Notes under the pieces: model-generated
Told to the model about the DNA's origin: nothing
Seen by the model: the letters and a program-made list of their open reading frames with translations, nothing else
The model's database searches: none
Part shown: one piece after another, positions 16,946 through 26,189 of the stretch
How positions within the stretch are numbered: the first letter of the stretch is position 1
Layout: each line of letters begins with the position of its first letter
Source: Dehalococcoidia bacterium
GTDB lineage: Bacteria > Chloroflexota > Dehalococcoidia > UBA2247 > RBG-13-53-26
DNA: 36,451 nucleotides
NCBI GenBank assembly: GCA_016932645.1
Contig: JAFGCL010000010.1
Coordinates: forward strand, 1-36,451
Reading direction: 5' to 3'
Position numbers and translations under genes: made by a program

Positions 16946-18349
16946 TCAGTCTCGAACTGCCCGGGAAGCGCCAACGCCCATGTCCGAGCTATGACGTCTT
17001 AGTTGCCTGACTCCCTTGCTGCGTGATCGACTGCCGCAGCGTTGCAGGGACACTTTGAAGTGCCTCTTGTCGAATCCCTCTGAATCGTAGGTCTTCCATT
17101 TGGGCAAGGCATATTCATAGACCCCAAGCTTTGCTCCCGCCAGTCCAAATATCTCCTTGGGCACTACCCCTAGAGATCGCCGTCTGCCCAGAGTCATGAC
17201 ATGCAATGCCAGCAGAGTATCCCAGAGTCGTGGAGGGCACCCTTTCACGGCCACGACAGTCCCTGTGCTTCCATCATGGTTGTTGATGGCGCAGTTGCCA
17301 TACAGAATCGCTCTTTGGCCCTCGTGTTCCGGCCTCACATCTTTGCCGCAGCATATGACCAGTTCATCGCAGTCCCTGTTCGGGTTGTCTGTCACAAAGG
17401 CCACCAGTGCCAGGCCGAGATTGGCATAGCACCGCGAACAAAGGCTGTCGCCCGGATATGGAACCGAGATGCCGGTGACGCCGGCCGGAGCCAGCAGTTC
17501 CTTCGCCACGTCGGGTTTCCATTCCAGCCTTTCTCCCAGGGCCTTAATGTCCTTTTCACCTTCGATCTGAATGCCATCAGTTGTCAGAGGCCGGCCATGA
17601 CTCTCGGCATAGGCACGAAGATAGCCGACCTCTGAGGGATCAATCCCCATGATCGCAGACCCCACAACGTCGCAGGCAAACTTGTCCTGACTGGCGATGA
17701 TCAGATCCTTGCGCCGGGCGGTCCCCAGGAGCGTGTCCGGACCCCTCTCCAGCATGTATGTTCCGTCGATAATGGTAAGGTCGCTCTTCACGACTTCGTT
17801 CAGCAGGTAGATGAGACGGTTGAGGCGGTTGCTGCCATGAAACTTGGTCTTGGATGCCGGACTCAGGCAGCCCTTGAGGTTCTTGAAGCCCAGCGAAACC
17901 TTGGTGAGTCCATGGGTCTTGAGCACCGGGACATTGATCAGGAAGTCCGTCTCCAGGGCGCTCTGGGCGATCTGCACCTGGAAGCCCTCGAGTTCAACCT
18001 GGCGAAAGGGCCCCCTGTTGAGGTCCATCAGCCTTACGCCATACTTCGTAGCGAGCTTGTCGATGTCCGTGCGCGCACAGGCCTTGCGCGTGTCAAGACC
18101 CAGCACTTCGATGGACCCTTCGGCGATGGTTATGTCGCTGCAACCCTCCTCGATCAGCAACTGAAGAAGCGCCTCTAGCATGCACGTTGTGGTGATCATG
18201 CCGTATGGCGGCAGGCGAAGGCCGACGGATATGTTCGGTTTCACCATGATCCTGGCGTGCTTGTCCAGTTTCGCGAAACCGTCACACAGGGATACGGCTT
18301 CGCGCAGCGACTTGAAGGGCTCGGCCAGCTTCACTATTGAGACTACCAT
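16946..18349 (-). CDS. DUF362 domain-containing protein
   Basis: MVKPNIS, TDFLINVPVLKTHGLTKVSLGFKNLKGCL, TIIDGTYMLERGPDTLLGTARRKDLIIASQDKFACDVVGSAIMGIDPSEVGYL: conserved DUF362 blocks. Confidence 0.85.
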   Translation of the reverse strand: MVVSIVKLAEPFKSLREAVSLCDGFAKLDKHARIMVKPNISVGLRLPPYGMITTTCMLEALLQLLIEEGCSDITIAEGSIEVLGLDTRKACARTDIDKLATKYGVRLMDLNRGPFRQVELEGFQVQIAQSALETDFLINVPVLKTHGLTKVSLGFKNLKGCLSPASKTKFHGSNRLNRLIYLLNEVVKSDLTIIDGTYMLERGPDTLLGTARRKDLIIASQDKFACDVVGSAIMGIDPSEVGYLRAYAESHGRPLTTDGIQIEGEKDIKALGERLEWKPDVAKELLAPAGVTGISVPYPGDSLCSRCYANLGLALVAFVTDNPNRDCDELVICCGKDVRPEHEGQRAILYGNCAINNHDGSTGTVVAVKGCPPRLWDTLLALHVMTLGRRRSLGVVPKEIFGLAGAKLGVYEYALPKWKTYDSEGFDKRHFKVSLQRCGSRSRSKGVRQLRRHSSDMGVGASRAVRD

Positions 18350-18351
18350 GG

Positions 18352-19827
18352 CTATCCGGTTGACACAGGCTCTCGGACGTGCCGCTGTATCACCTGCGGC
18401 GCAAGAATTCCTTCAGCCGTTCTCTGATAGCTTCGTAGTTCGTGAAGATAGAGACTCAGAAACGTCCTCGCCTCCGCTTTGGAGAAACAGGCAGCTTTGT
18501 AGACAAGAGCTATATGCAGGTGATCGTGATATGTGCCAACACATAGGCTCATTCCCATTGGGCTGACGACCGGAGGCAAGCCTAAAACGCTGGTTATCTC
18601 CGCGTCACCCATTTTGACCCCTTCGCTTGAGGTGCTCCATTCTGGCCAGATAAGTCCCAGATTTGTGAGTAGTGTGGAATCCAGGTATATCTCGGTGGCT
18701 ATCAAGAACTTGGCTACGTACTTAGGGATTCGCAGCGGGAGATGGGTACAGAAATAGACGGCATACACGATGGAAAACGCTATTCCGTTCCTAAGCATTC
18801 GCGAAGTCTTCTCCTTCACTGTCCGCAACAGGGCTTCCGGGTCCACTCTCTCCTTGTGCGTGGTCGACACTGATATGAAGGATACTCTATTTGCGATGAC
18901 TTGCAAGGACATTGGGCTGCCAATGTTCACCGGCACCATGATACTAATCTTTCGGCTTGGTTTTCCGTGGGCGCTATTCCATTCTTCAACGGTCTTGAAG
19001 CATGCCGCCATGAGGATATCGTTCACCGTTGCGCCGACTGACCTCGATTTGGATCGAATCTGTCTTAGCTCGTAGGGATTCAACGATCCCTGGCAGAAGT
19101 TGATCTCAGCCGATCGCCTCGACCTCCTACGACAAATCCTGGCGTTGGGCGAAAGGGGAGCAAACAGAAACCGGTGGGCGAGAGTGGCGATCATCCTGAG
19201 GTAGAAATACCCCACTCTCAGCCTGCAGGCTTGCGCCAGTGCAACCAGATCATCCCCCCTTTCATTCCCCAGCGAATGCCTTGAGCGAGATGAGTTGTCA
19301 GTGGCCCCGTTGTACTCTTGAACCACCTCACCGATGAAGCGAAGAAACTGAAGTCCGTCTGCCGCCGAATGATGCCAGGTGAAAACGAGTGAGGACTCTG
19401 TGCGTGTCCTTCTCAGTAGAAGAACTCTGCACGGTAGCTGCTTACCTGGGTCAAGCTGTCTGTTCATCCAGTCCGAGACAAGACTGTCATAGCGGGCGCC
19501 AATCTGACTGCGACTTGAGTCAGTTGGACCTTGTGGCTGCACCAAGTCCCACACACTCAATATGTCATTGCCGTAGTTGCTTCTTGTCTCTCGGGTTTGC
19601 CGAAATAGTCCAGCACGTATGGTTGATCTCAAACTAGGATGGCAGAGCAGTACGGTCGTCAGAGCGGACTTCAACTTGACAGGATCCACGGACCCATCAA
19701 TGGTTAGTATATAGTGATTGACCATTGATTCATCTTGGCTATGGAGTGCAAACATCGCCTTGTCCACGCAGTTGAGTGCAGCACTGGTGCTCAGGCGTTC
19801 CATCTCTTCCGGCATCTGTTGCCTCAC
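18352..19827 (-). CDS. Condensation-fold (CoA-dependent) acyltransferase, WS/DGAT or PapA-like
   Basis: HHxxxDG motif in VFTWHHSAADGLQFLRFIGEV; C-terminal VGATVNDILMAACFKTVEEWN...KISIMVPVNIGSPM typical of WES/condensation-fold enzymes. Stop is 2 nt from the start of the DUF362 gene. Confidence 0.78.
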   Translation of the reverse strand: MRQQMPEEMERLSTSAALNCVDKAMFALHSQDESMVNHYILTIDGSVDPVKLKSALTTVLLCHPSLRSTIRAGLFRQTRETRSNYGNDILSVWDLVQPQGPTDSSRSQIGARYDSLVSDWMNRQLDPGKQLPCRVLLLRRTRTESSLVFTWHHSAADGLQFLRFIGEVVQEYNGATDNSSRSRHSLGNERGDDLVALAQACRLRVGYFYLRMIATLAHRFLFAPLSPNARICRRRSRRSAEINFCQGSLNPYELRQIRSKSRSVGATVNDILMAACFKTVEEWNSAHGKPSRKISIMVPVNIGSPMSLQVIANRVSFISVSTTHKERVDPEALLRTVKEKTSRMLRNGIAFSIVYAVYFCTHLPLRIPKYVAKFLIATEIYLDSTLLTNLGLIWPEWSTSSEGVKMGDAEITSVLGLPPVVSPMGMSLCVGTYHDHLHIALVYKAACFSKAEARTFLSLYLHELRSYQRTAEGILAPQVIQRHVREPVSTG

Positions 19828-19956
19828 AAATGAACGAGTGACAAGTGACTTATGTGAGACCGCTCGTTGTTGCTAGTCTTCCTACTTAGTGGAGGGCACT
19901 GTCCACCATGAGAAGCCGGAGAGGAGAGAGTAGGCCTGTAGGTCGACTTGCAGGAT

Positions 19957-20006
19957 ATACTACTATTATCTGTCTGTCTGTCAAGTGCTCATCTATCATA
20001 ATAGTA
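19957..20006 (-). promoter_or_regulatory. Putative promoter with flanking inverted repeat upstream of the acyltransferase-DUF362 pair
   Basis: On the - strand TTGACA (19984-19979), 16 bp, TAGTAT (19962-19957). Inverted repeat TACTATTAT (19961-19969) / ATAATAGTA (19998-20006). Confidence 0.45.
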
Positions 20007-20121
20007 ACATGTAAGACGCAAAGGACTATCGCGATCTTCCGGAATTGACATGCCAAGGGTTCGATGAGTTGCTGGGGATGGACTGTTGCAGCCAGCGCCA
20101 GGAAGACGCCGCGCTGGAACA

Positions 20122-20919
20122 TCACGCACCGGCGCGGAGGAATGGCTCGATCGTGTCAGCGACGATGGCTGCGCCTGTGCCGTTCAGATGCATTCCCTCT
20201 GTAGTCAATAGAAAGCCGTTCTCTCTGGCAATTTCGTCGAAGCTGCGCCTGAGAACGTAGTGACGAAAGAGAGAGGTCCACATCAGGGTCGAGTTGGGAT
20301 GATGCCGACGCCCAGCCGCACCATGAACTTTATACAGGTAGTTCTCCTGCCGCTCATGCGCCGGCAGGTAGGTCACTTGCTGTTCGGTCGCTATTTGCAT
20401 CAGGCATGCACTGTAGGCCCTGATGCGCTCGTTAGGCAACGACGTCAGGTGCTCTCCTAAGACAGGAGGTGAGACCAAAGCGATCCTGGCCGGCGTCTTC
20501 TCCTTGAGGACCTTCACTATCTGAAGCATGTTGCCGTAGTACCAACCGATGACGGGCTCCTCGGGAAGTCCTTTCCAGAGTCGATATGCCAGCCGGAGGG
20601 CTGGACTCAGGGTAGCATTGACATCATTGCCACCAACCAGAACGATGACGAATTCTGGCTGGCGAGCGACGACGGTATCCAACCGGATTAGAATATTGTA
20701 GGACAGGTCGCCATTTACCCCGTGATTGAAGAAGCGGAAGCCTTCGTCGCTTAAGCGCCCCCTCAAAATGTCAATGAAGTCAATGCTGACCTGTCCCCGA
20801 ACAAGACTGTCTCCGATACAGACAACCGAACGCGGGTGTCGAGGTTCTCTCGGGGTTCCTTCGCTGGTCTGACAAACGCCGCTGGCGCGACGGCCGTCTC
20901 GCTGTCTCCGAGATGGCAT
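20122..20919 (-). CDS. SGNH/GDSL-type hydrolase
   Basis: Block I VVCIGDSLVRG, Gly block HGVNGDLSYN, VLVGGNDVNA, C-terminal TEGMHLNGTGAAIVADTI. Confidence 0.85.
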   Translation of the reverse strand: MPSRRQRDGRRASGVCQTSEGTPREPRHPRSVVCIGDSLVRGQVSIDFIDILRGRLSDEGFRFFNHGVNGDLSYNILIRLDTVVARQPEFVIVLVGGNDVNATLSPALRLAYRLWKGLPEEPVIGWYYGNMLQIVKVLKEKTPARIALVSPPVLGEHLTSLPNERIRAYSACLMQIATEQQVTYLPAHERQENYLYKVHGAAGRRHHPNSTLMWTSLFRHYVLRRSFDEIARENGFLLTTEGMHLNGTGAAIVADTIEPFLRAGA

Positions 20920-21461
20920 CAGTGTAGTTCGAATGATGTCAGAGCCTCGCGTCTGTCAATGACCTAGAAATGTATGACATTTCCATTACATCTTAAAGTC
21001 TACGAGGTGCTATTTGCAAACGTGTCTCAACGTATTTCGGTGACCTCACATTCCCGTCACATGAGGGCCTGTGGACTTCAGCAACTGCCTCAGCTGAGCG
21101 GGATTTCCACTTCTTCTGAGTGCCATCTAATCCGATTCCAAGGCAACGCCGAAACCGGAGTGGTATCCTGGTTTTGCACTGGAAAGGACACCCCCCCACA
21201 CTCCAGACAAAGAGAGGCCCACCGAGTGAGATGCACTTTTCTCTTTGTCCGACAACTTGCCCTGGCGTCGCGGCGTCAGGTTCCGGAGACCCTGTGCTTT
21301 TCTCGTTTTCGACAGGTGTGCCGCCGAGAAGCACTTATTCAGATGATTTTGTGACAATATATATCGCTTCTGTGACCATCCGGTTAACCGGCCGATCTAT
21401 CATCTGATACCGAATGCTGCGTTTGCGCGCAGTACGTACCTGTCGTGATGGAGGTCATGCT

Positions 21462-22688
21462 ATGTCAACCACATCAAGATCCAGCCGAAAGAGCCAGTTA
21501 GTTGTCTTTGGGGCGCCGCATGCGGAGCGCGCCGGTACACAGAAAGGTACCGCGTCATCCGCCAAGTCAACCCAGGCGGAAGCGGAGCGTCGAGTCCTTT
21601 TGGATCTGATACCCGATCAAGTGTTTCGCGTCAAGGCGAAACATGACGGCTCCGTCTCAGTGAGAGATGGGCGTACCCGCACCCAAGTCGTCATGGACGG
21701 CGTGTCAGCTTCCGCCTCAGAGGCCAACAAACAGGATAAGTCTCTGGAGGCAACGAGGAGCCTCGGTCAGGAGTTGGCATGTCGAGGCAGGACGCTTATG
21801 GATGACTTCCTGACGACGGGTGAGATGCAGACTGTTGAATTCGATGTTGAGTGCGGTGGTCGTACAACTCACTACCAGATTCGAGCGGCTGCCTGCGGTC
21901 CTTGGGAACTGCTGGCTGTAGTCACGGATATCACGGCGCGCAAAGAGGCGGAATCTAGCATTGAGAGATCACTCAGTGAAGTGGCCCGTCTGAATGAAGT
22001 TCTTCAGAACGAGGCATCTCAGCACGCCGAGGATGAACAGATTCTGGACAACGCCTTCGCCAAGCTGGGCAAGCTGCTGGAGGACACCATCGGGGCAATC
22101 CAGATGATCGTCCAGATGAAAGACCCTCCGACGGCTCATCATCAGGCGCGAGTGTGCAAGCTGGCCTGCGCCATAGGCCGGGAGATGGGCCTGGGGAAGG
22201 GACAAGTCGACACGATTGGGTTGGCAGCCCTACTTCATGACCTGGGCAAAGTGTTTATTCCTGATGAAACCCTGAACAAGCCCGGCAAGCTGACCGAAGC
22301 TGAGTTTGCGACCATTAAGGAATCCGCCGAGACGGAGTTCCAGATTTTGAAGACCATTGATCTCTTCTATCCCATCGCCGACATTGTCCACCAGCATCAC
22401 GAAAGGCTTAACGGAGCCGGCTATCCCCTGGGGCTCAAAGGCGAGGATATTCTGCTCGAGGCGCGCATAATCGCGATCGCGGATGTGGTTGAGGCGATGG
22501 TTTCTGATCGTCCTTATCGGCCCGCACTGACGTTGGAAGAAGCTCTGGGCGAGATTGAATCCGGGAAGGGAACGCTGTACGACCCATCTGCTGTTGAGGC
22601 CTGCATCAGGATGTTCAGAGAGCACAGGTTCGAGTTCGATCGGGCAGAGGCCAACGTGCCCCAGGAGGCAGCCTATTCCGGAGCATAG
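21462..22688 (+). CDS. PAS-like sensor with HD-GYP phosphodiesterase domain
   Basis: HHQARVCKLACAIGREMGL, LLHDLGKVFIPDE, HHERLNGAGYPLGLKGEDILLEARIIAIADVVEAMVSDRPYRPAL: HD-GYP signatures. Start at 21462 (MSTTSRSS). Confidence 0.9.
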   Translation: MSTTSRSSRKSQLVVFGAPHAERAGTQKGTASSAKSTQAEAERRVLLDLIPDQVFRVKAKHDGSVSVRDGRTRTQVVMDGVSASASEANKQDKSLEATRSLGQELACRGRTLMDDFLTTGEMQTVEFDVECGGRTTHYQIRAAACGPWELLAVVTDITARKEAESSIERSLSEVARLNEVLQNEASQHAEDEQILDNAFAKLGKLLEDTIGAIQMIVQMKDPPTAHHQARVCKLACAIGREMGLGKGQVDTIGLAALLHDLGKVFIPDETLNKPGKLTEAEFATIKESAETEFQILKTIDLFYPIADIVHQHHERLNGAGYPLGLKGEDILLEARIIAIADVVEAMVSDRPYRPALTLEEALGEIESGKGTLYDPSAVEACIRMFREHRFEFDRAEANVPQEAAYSGA

Positions 22689-22922
22689 GGTCTGTGCCCT
22701 CTGTTTTTAGGAGTCTGGCTCGGGATGTATGTTTAATTCCACTGGGGTTGGGTAGATCGAATCACCGAGTGTTATCCAATGGCAGCGTGCGGGGGATTCT
22801 CGAAGTACCTAGCAAGAGGATGGATGGTGCATTGCCGGGCAGCGACGTTTCAGAACACAGATAGAAGGAGCATGCTAGTGCCGGTCTCATGGGCGCTCGC
22901 GTATAGGTCTTAGGGCTGAGAG

Positions 22923-23390
22923 ATGGGTTTTGACTACAGCGCGAAGAATGCAGCCTTCGTCAGGCAGCACGGCCGTTGTGCCAAGTGCGGCAAGTACCTG
23001 AACATGGTCTATGAAGACAGGCGGGGATACGAGGGCGCTTGGACAGCACATGACCTCGTGCCGATGAATGAAGGGGGAAGCAACAGAGCCCACAACTGTG
23101 TCATACTCTGCATCACAGACCCAGACTGTCATCTCAACTTCGCCCACGGTGGAGACCTGCGCCAGCATGTCTTTCTCACCCCGTTCGCGTTTCCAGGTTG
23201 GGTATTCAGGGATGGTGGTGAAGAGGGGCGTTTGGAGGATATCCCAGCCGAGACGCAGCGGCCTGTTCAAGAAGCTAGGGCTTCCGTTGTTCCATACCGA
23301 GTGCCCCGCACCGGTGACGGACCATGGATGACTCCGAGTGCTGCTGCATCTGTGCGTCCCTTGACGCGCCCAGGACTCGGTTCACGATGA
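22923..23390 (+). CDS. HNH-nuclease-like protein
   Basis: HGRCAKCGKYLN ... WTAHDLVPMNEGGSNRAHNCVILCITDPDCHLNFAHGGD matches CxxC-HD-N-C/H HNH spacing. The C-terminal ~60 aa are low complexity and uncertain. Confidence 0.6.
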   Translation: MGFDYSAKNAAFVRQHGRCAKCGKYLNMVYEDRRGYEGAWTAHDLVPMNEGGSNRAHNCVILCITDPDCHLNFAHGGDLRQHVFLTPFAFPGWVFRDGGEEGRLEDIPAETQRPVQEARASVVPYRVPRTGDGPWMTPSAAASVRPLTRPGLGSR

Positions 23391-23472
23391 GGCCAGAGGA
23401 TGATTCGGATTGGCCCCGGCATTTGACCTGGCTCTAAATGCGCCGACACAGTCGTGATATAGTTGGGACGTC

Positions 23473-23697
23473 ATGGCAAAGGTGCTTTTTGCGGCTGGCT
23501 TGGTTTCTTTTTTCGCCGCCCTGGTCTCTGAGATTGGCTTCATTATGCTCAGGCTGACGACTGCCAGCGGAACGACCACTGCTTCTCCTGGTTCCGTCTA
23601 CGGCCTGATCGTATGGGGTTGCATTGGCGTCGGGGTCTTCTGCTGGATCATTGCAGCGGCAATTGTTGTCGCCGGTCACTTTTGGGATGGGTCCTAG
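23473..23697 (+). CDS. Small two-helix membrane protein, unknown function
   Basis: 74 aa with two hydrophobic segments (VLFAAGLVSFFAALVSEIGFIML; SVYGLIVWGCIGVGVFCWIIAAAIVVAG). Confidence 0.5.
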   Translation: MAKVLFAAGLVSFFAALVSEIGFIMLRLTTASGTTTASPGSVYGLIVWGCIGVGVFCWIIAAAIVVAGHFWDGS

Positions 23698-23829
23698 CCG
23701 CCGCGTGATCACCGTCACCACGCGGGTCCTGATGCTCAGATACTGGACACATGATCCCGGGACCCTCATGGAGCTGCTCTCAGATGGCACCTCTGATGCC
23801 GAGCACTCAGCCAGCTGGACCACACCCAG

Positions 23830-25272
23830 TTAGGCAGCGTCCTCTGACATCCTCCTCAGGATATCCCAGAAAGCTCCGCGGTATCCCTGGCGAATAGCCT
23901 CCACCAGATGGCTATTGTCATTGTAGTTGTAGTTCATGTCCCCGGCCCGCGGCGGTCTCATGAAGAGAAATCGCTGGTCGTTGTCTATCAGCCGCTCGAG
24001 GTATTGCGGCACGTCATTGCCCAACTCTGCTGAAAGATAAAACACCGGCCGGAAGAATCGATTGTTGTCCTCTACAGCGCCGTGCAGGTTGCGGTTGGAT
24101 TCCGGGGGTCCCGACCGAAGCACCATGTCAGCCAGTCGCGTACCCGGGAAAACGCGAATCCCCAGGGCCGTACCGACGCGGTGTGGCGACATCTTCTTCA
24201 TGGCATGGATCGTTCGGCCCAGGGTCTCCTTCGTTTCTCCTGGCCCACCCAACAGGAGATCATACATGAAGACCAGGCCCTGCTCGTGACAGACTGCTGC
24301 CGTCCGCCGCAGATCGTCCACAACATAGTCCCTCGCCAGCGCCCGCAGAACGTCATCGTCGGCGCTGTCCACGCCGAAGTTGATGCCCCGGCAGCCCGCC
24401 TTTAGGTACAGGGCTGCCGTGTCGCTGCCAAACGGCACAGGGCTGGCATAGGCATACCAGCCTATCTTCTCTCCCAGGCCTCTTCGAATTATCTCCCGGC
24501 AGAGGTCGTCGGCATGGGATTCAGGCAGGTTGAACTCGGCATCGCAGAGATGAAGGCAATCGATTCCCTGGGCCAGCAGGGCTTCCATCTCTGCGGTGAC
24601 GCTCTCAGGTGAGCGGCAACGCAACTGATGCCCCTTGCTTGGGGCGTCGACGCAGTAGATGCAGCGCTTGGGGCAACCGCGCTTCGTCTCGATGCTCCCC
24701 ATGCCGCCCTCGGCGAGGTAGCGCCGGTTGTCGATGAAGGTGCGGGTTAACACGGTGTTCCTGTCCATGTCATGCCATGCGGGAGGATTGCACTTGAAAA
24801 CAGGGCCATCGCGATAGACCAGACCTGGAACCGACCGATAGTCGGCTCCGGCTGCAAGCCTTTCCACCAGGAGAGGCAGCGATTCTTCACCGTCACCGAC
24901 GATCCCGAGATCGATATCGCAGTATGCCAGAATGTCTTCAGGCATGATGGAGAAGCCTGAACCGCCCGCAATGATGGGAGCATCTGTCCTGCTGCCCAGG
25001 TAGTCCGTGACTTCCTTGAAGCCCGGGAGGAAAAACCCCTGGCTGCTGAAGGTCGTGTCGTCGACATTGCGGAGCGTAACCCCCACAGCCTCCACCGCGT
25101 TGCGGGCGAAGTAGGCATCTACGGCCGACCTCCAGTCTGGGTGGAGACACAGGTCCAGCAGGTCCACCTGAATGCCGCGCTGGTTCAGGGCGTGAGCCAG
25201 ATAGTCCAGTGCAATGGGGGTCACCGGAGGTTTCAATAGATTCGGATTGACCAGTAGAACTCGATAGGGCAT
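23830..25272 (-). CDS. B12-binding domain radical SAM protein
   Basis: N-terminal cobalamin-binding-like domain (MPYRVLLVNPNLLKPPVTPIALDYLAHALNQRGIQVDLLDL...IIAGGSGFSIMPEDIL), radical SAM motif RGCPKRCIYC, ELP-like GINFGVDSADDDVL. Start at 25272 rather than 25353. Confidence 0.92.
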   Translation of the reverse strand: MPYRVLLVNPNLLKPPVTPIALDYLAHALNQRGIQVDLLDLCLHPDWRSAVDAYFARNAVEAVGVTLRNVDDTTFSSQGFFLPGFKEVTDYLGSRTDAPIIAGGSGFSIMPEDILAYCDIDLGIVGDGEESLPLLVERLAAGADYRSVPGLVYRDGPVFKCNPPAWHDMDRNTVLTRTFIDNRRYLAEGGMGSIETKRGCPKRCIYCVDAPSKGHQLRCRSPESVTAEMEALLAQGIDCLHLCDAEFNLPESHADDLCREIIRRGLGEKIGWYAYASPVPFGSDTAALYLKAGCRGINFGVDSADDDVLRALARDYVVDDLRRTAAVCHEQGLVFMYDLLLGGPGETKETLGRTIHAMKKMSPHRVGTALGIRVFPGTRLADMVLRSGPPESNRNLHGAVEDNNRFFRPVFYLSAELGNDVPQYLERLIDNDQRFLFMRPPRAGDMNYNYNDNSHLVEAIRQGYRGAFWDILRRMSEDAA

Positions 25273-25508
25273 GGCCTTTCTGAATTCTCCCGCTGGCGCT
25301 CTCAGCGCAACTAGACGATCATCATCATACCAGCTGTGCCGGCCAATGCGCACCCCTATTCCCCAGCGAAACCCTCAGTCTGTGGGATGAACCAAGGCGC
25401 AGTCGGATCCACCCTAGACGCAGGGCCTAGCCATGGCCGGATTGATCTCGTCCTTGTCTCATCTGGCGGGATTGGCCATGATATATTCACGGATGGGCAC
25501 CAGCCCCC

Positions 25509-26027
25509 TCACCAACCTTCACGTTTGTACTGCTCGATCAACTCCAGCAACCAGGCGTGCACCGCCGGATCGCGCTCCACCCACCACAACTGGGCCTGGG
25601 TGGCCTCGCCCACTATGCGCCCTGGCACGCCGGCTACAAAGGAGCCGTCGGGCACCATCATGCCTTGGCCCACCACTGCCCCCGCAGCTATGATGCAGCG
25701 ATCGCCGATCTCCGATTCATGCAGTACGGTGGCATTCATCCCGATCAACACGTGGTTGCCGATGCGCCGGGAGTTGACCACCGCGCCGTGTCCCAGGGTC
25801 ACTCCGTTGCCGATGTCCAACCCCTTGGGGTCCCCATGCAGCACAACGTTGTCTTCTATCAGGACGTCGTCACCGATCCTTATCGGGCCGAAGTCCGCCC
25901 TCACTACCGCCCCCGGGAACGCCGCGCACCTTTCTCCGATCACCACGTCCCCCAGAACATGGGCCGCCTGGCTGATGAAAGAAGATTCAGCAATGCTGGG
26001 CGCCTTCTTCCCTAGGGCTTTGATCAT
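25509..26027 (-). CDS. Gamma-carbonic anhydrase-like / left-handed beta-helix protein
   Basis: Hexapeptide repeats: VVIGERCAAFPGAVVRADFGPIRIGDDVLIEDNVVLHGDPKGLDIGNGVTLGHGAVVNSRRIGNHVLIGMNATVLHESEIGDRCIIAAGAVV. Confidence 0.9.
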   Translation of the reverse strand: MIKALGKKAPSIAESSFISQAAHVLGDVVIGERCAAFPGAVVRADFGPIRIGDDVLIEDNVVLHGDPKGLDIGNGVTLGHGAVVNSRRIGNHVLIGMNATVLHESEIGDRCIIAAGAVVGQGMMVPDGSFVAGVPGRIVGEATQAQLWWVERDPAVHAWLLELIEQYKREGW

Positions 26028-26189
26028 GATTCTGTACCTCCGCAGTACGTACGATCATAGGTTGATCGAAGCTTGCCGGTCAAACCGGGCGATCGGGCCG
26101 CTGGCCGGTGAACAGATCCTCAATATTAGGGCCGCTGGATTCAGATCATCAGAACGAAGGGTCGGGTGGCGAGAATGCAAGAGGGCAGT

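Noticed and set aside
21431-21445. cagtacgtacctgt, similar to the lexA operator, upstream of HD-GYP
   Set aside because: Only one arm matches and the palindrome is asymmetric; probably chance.
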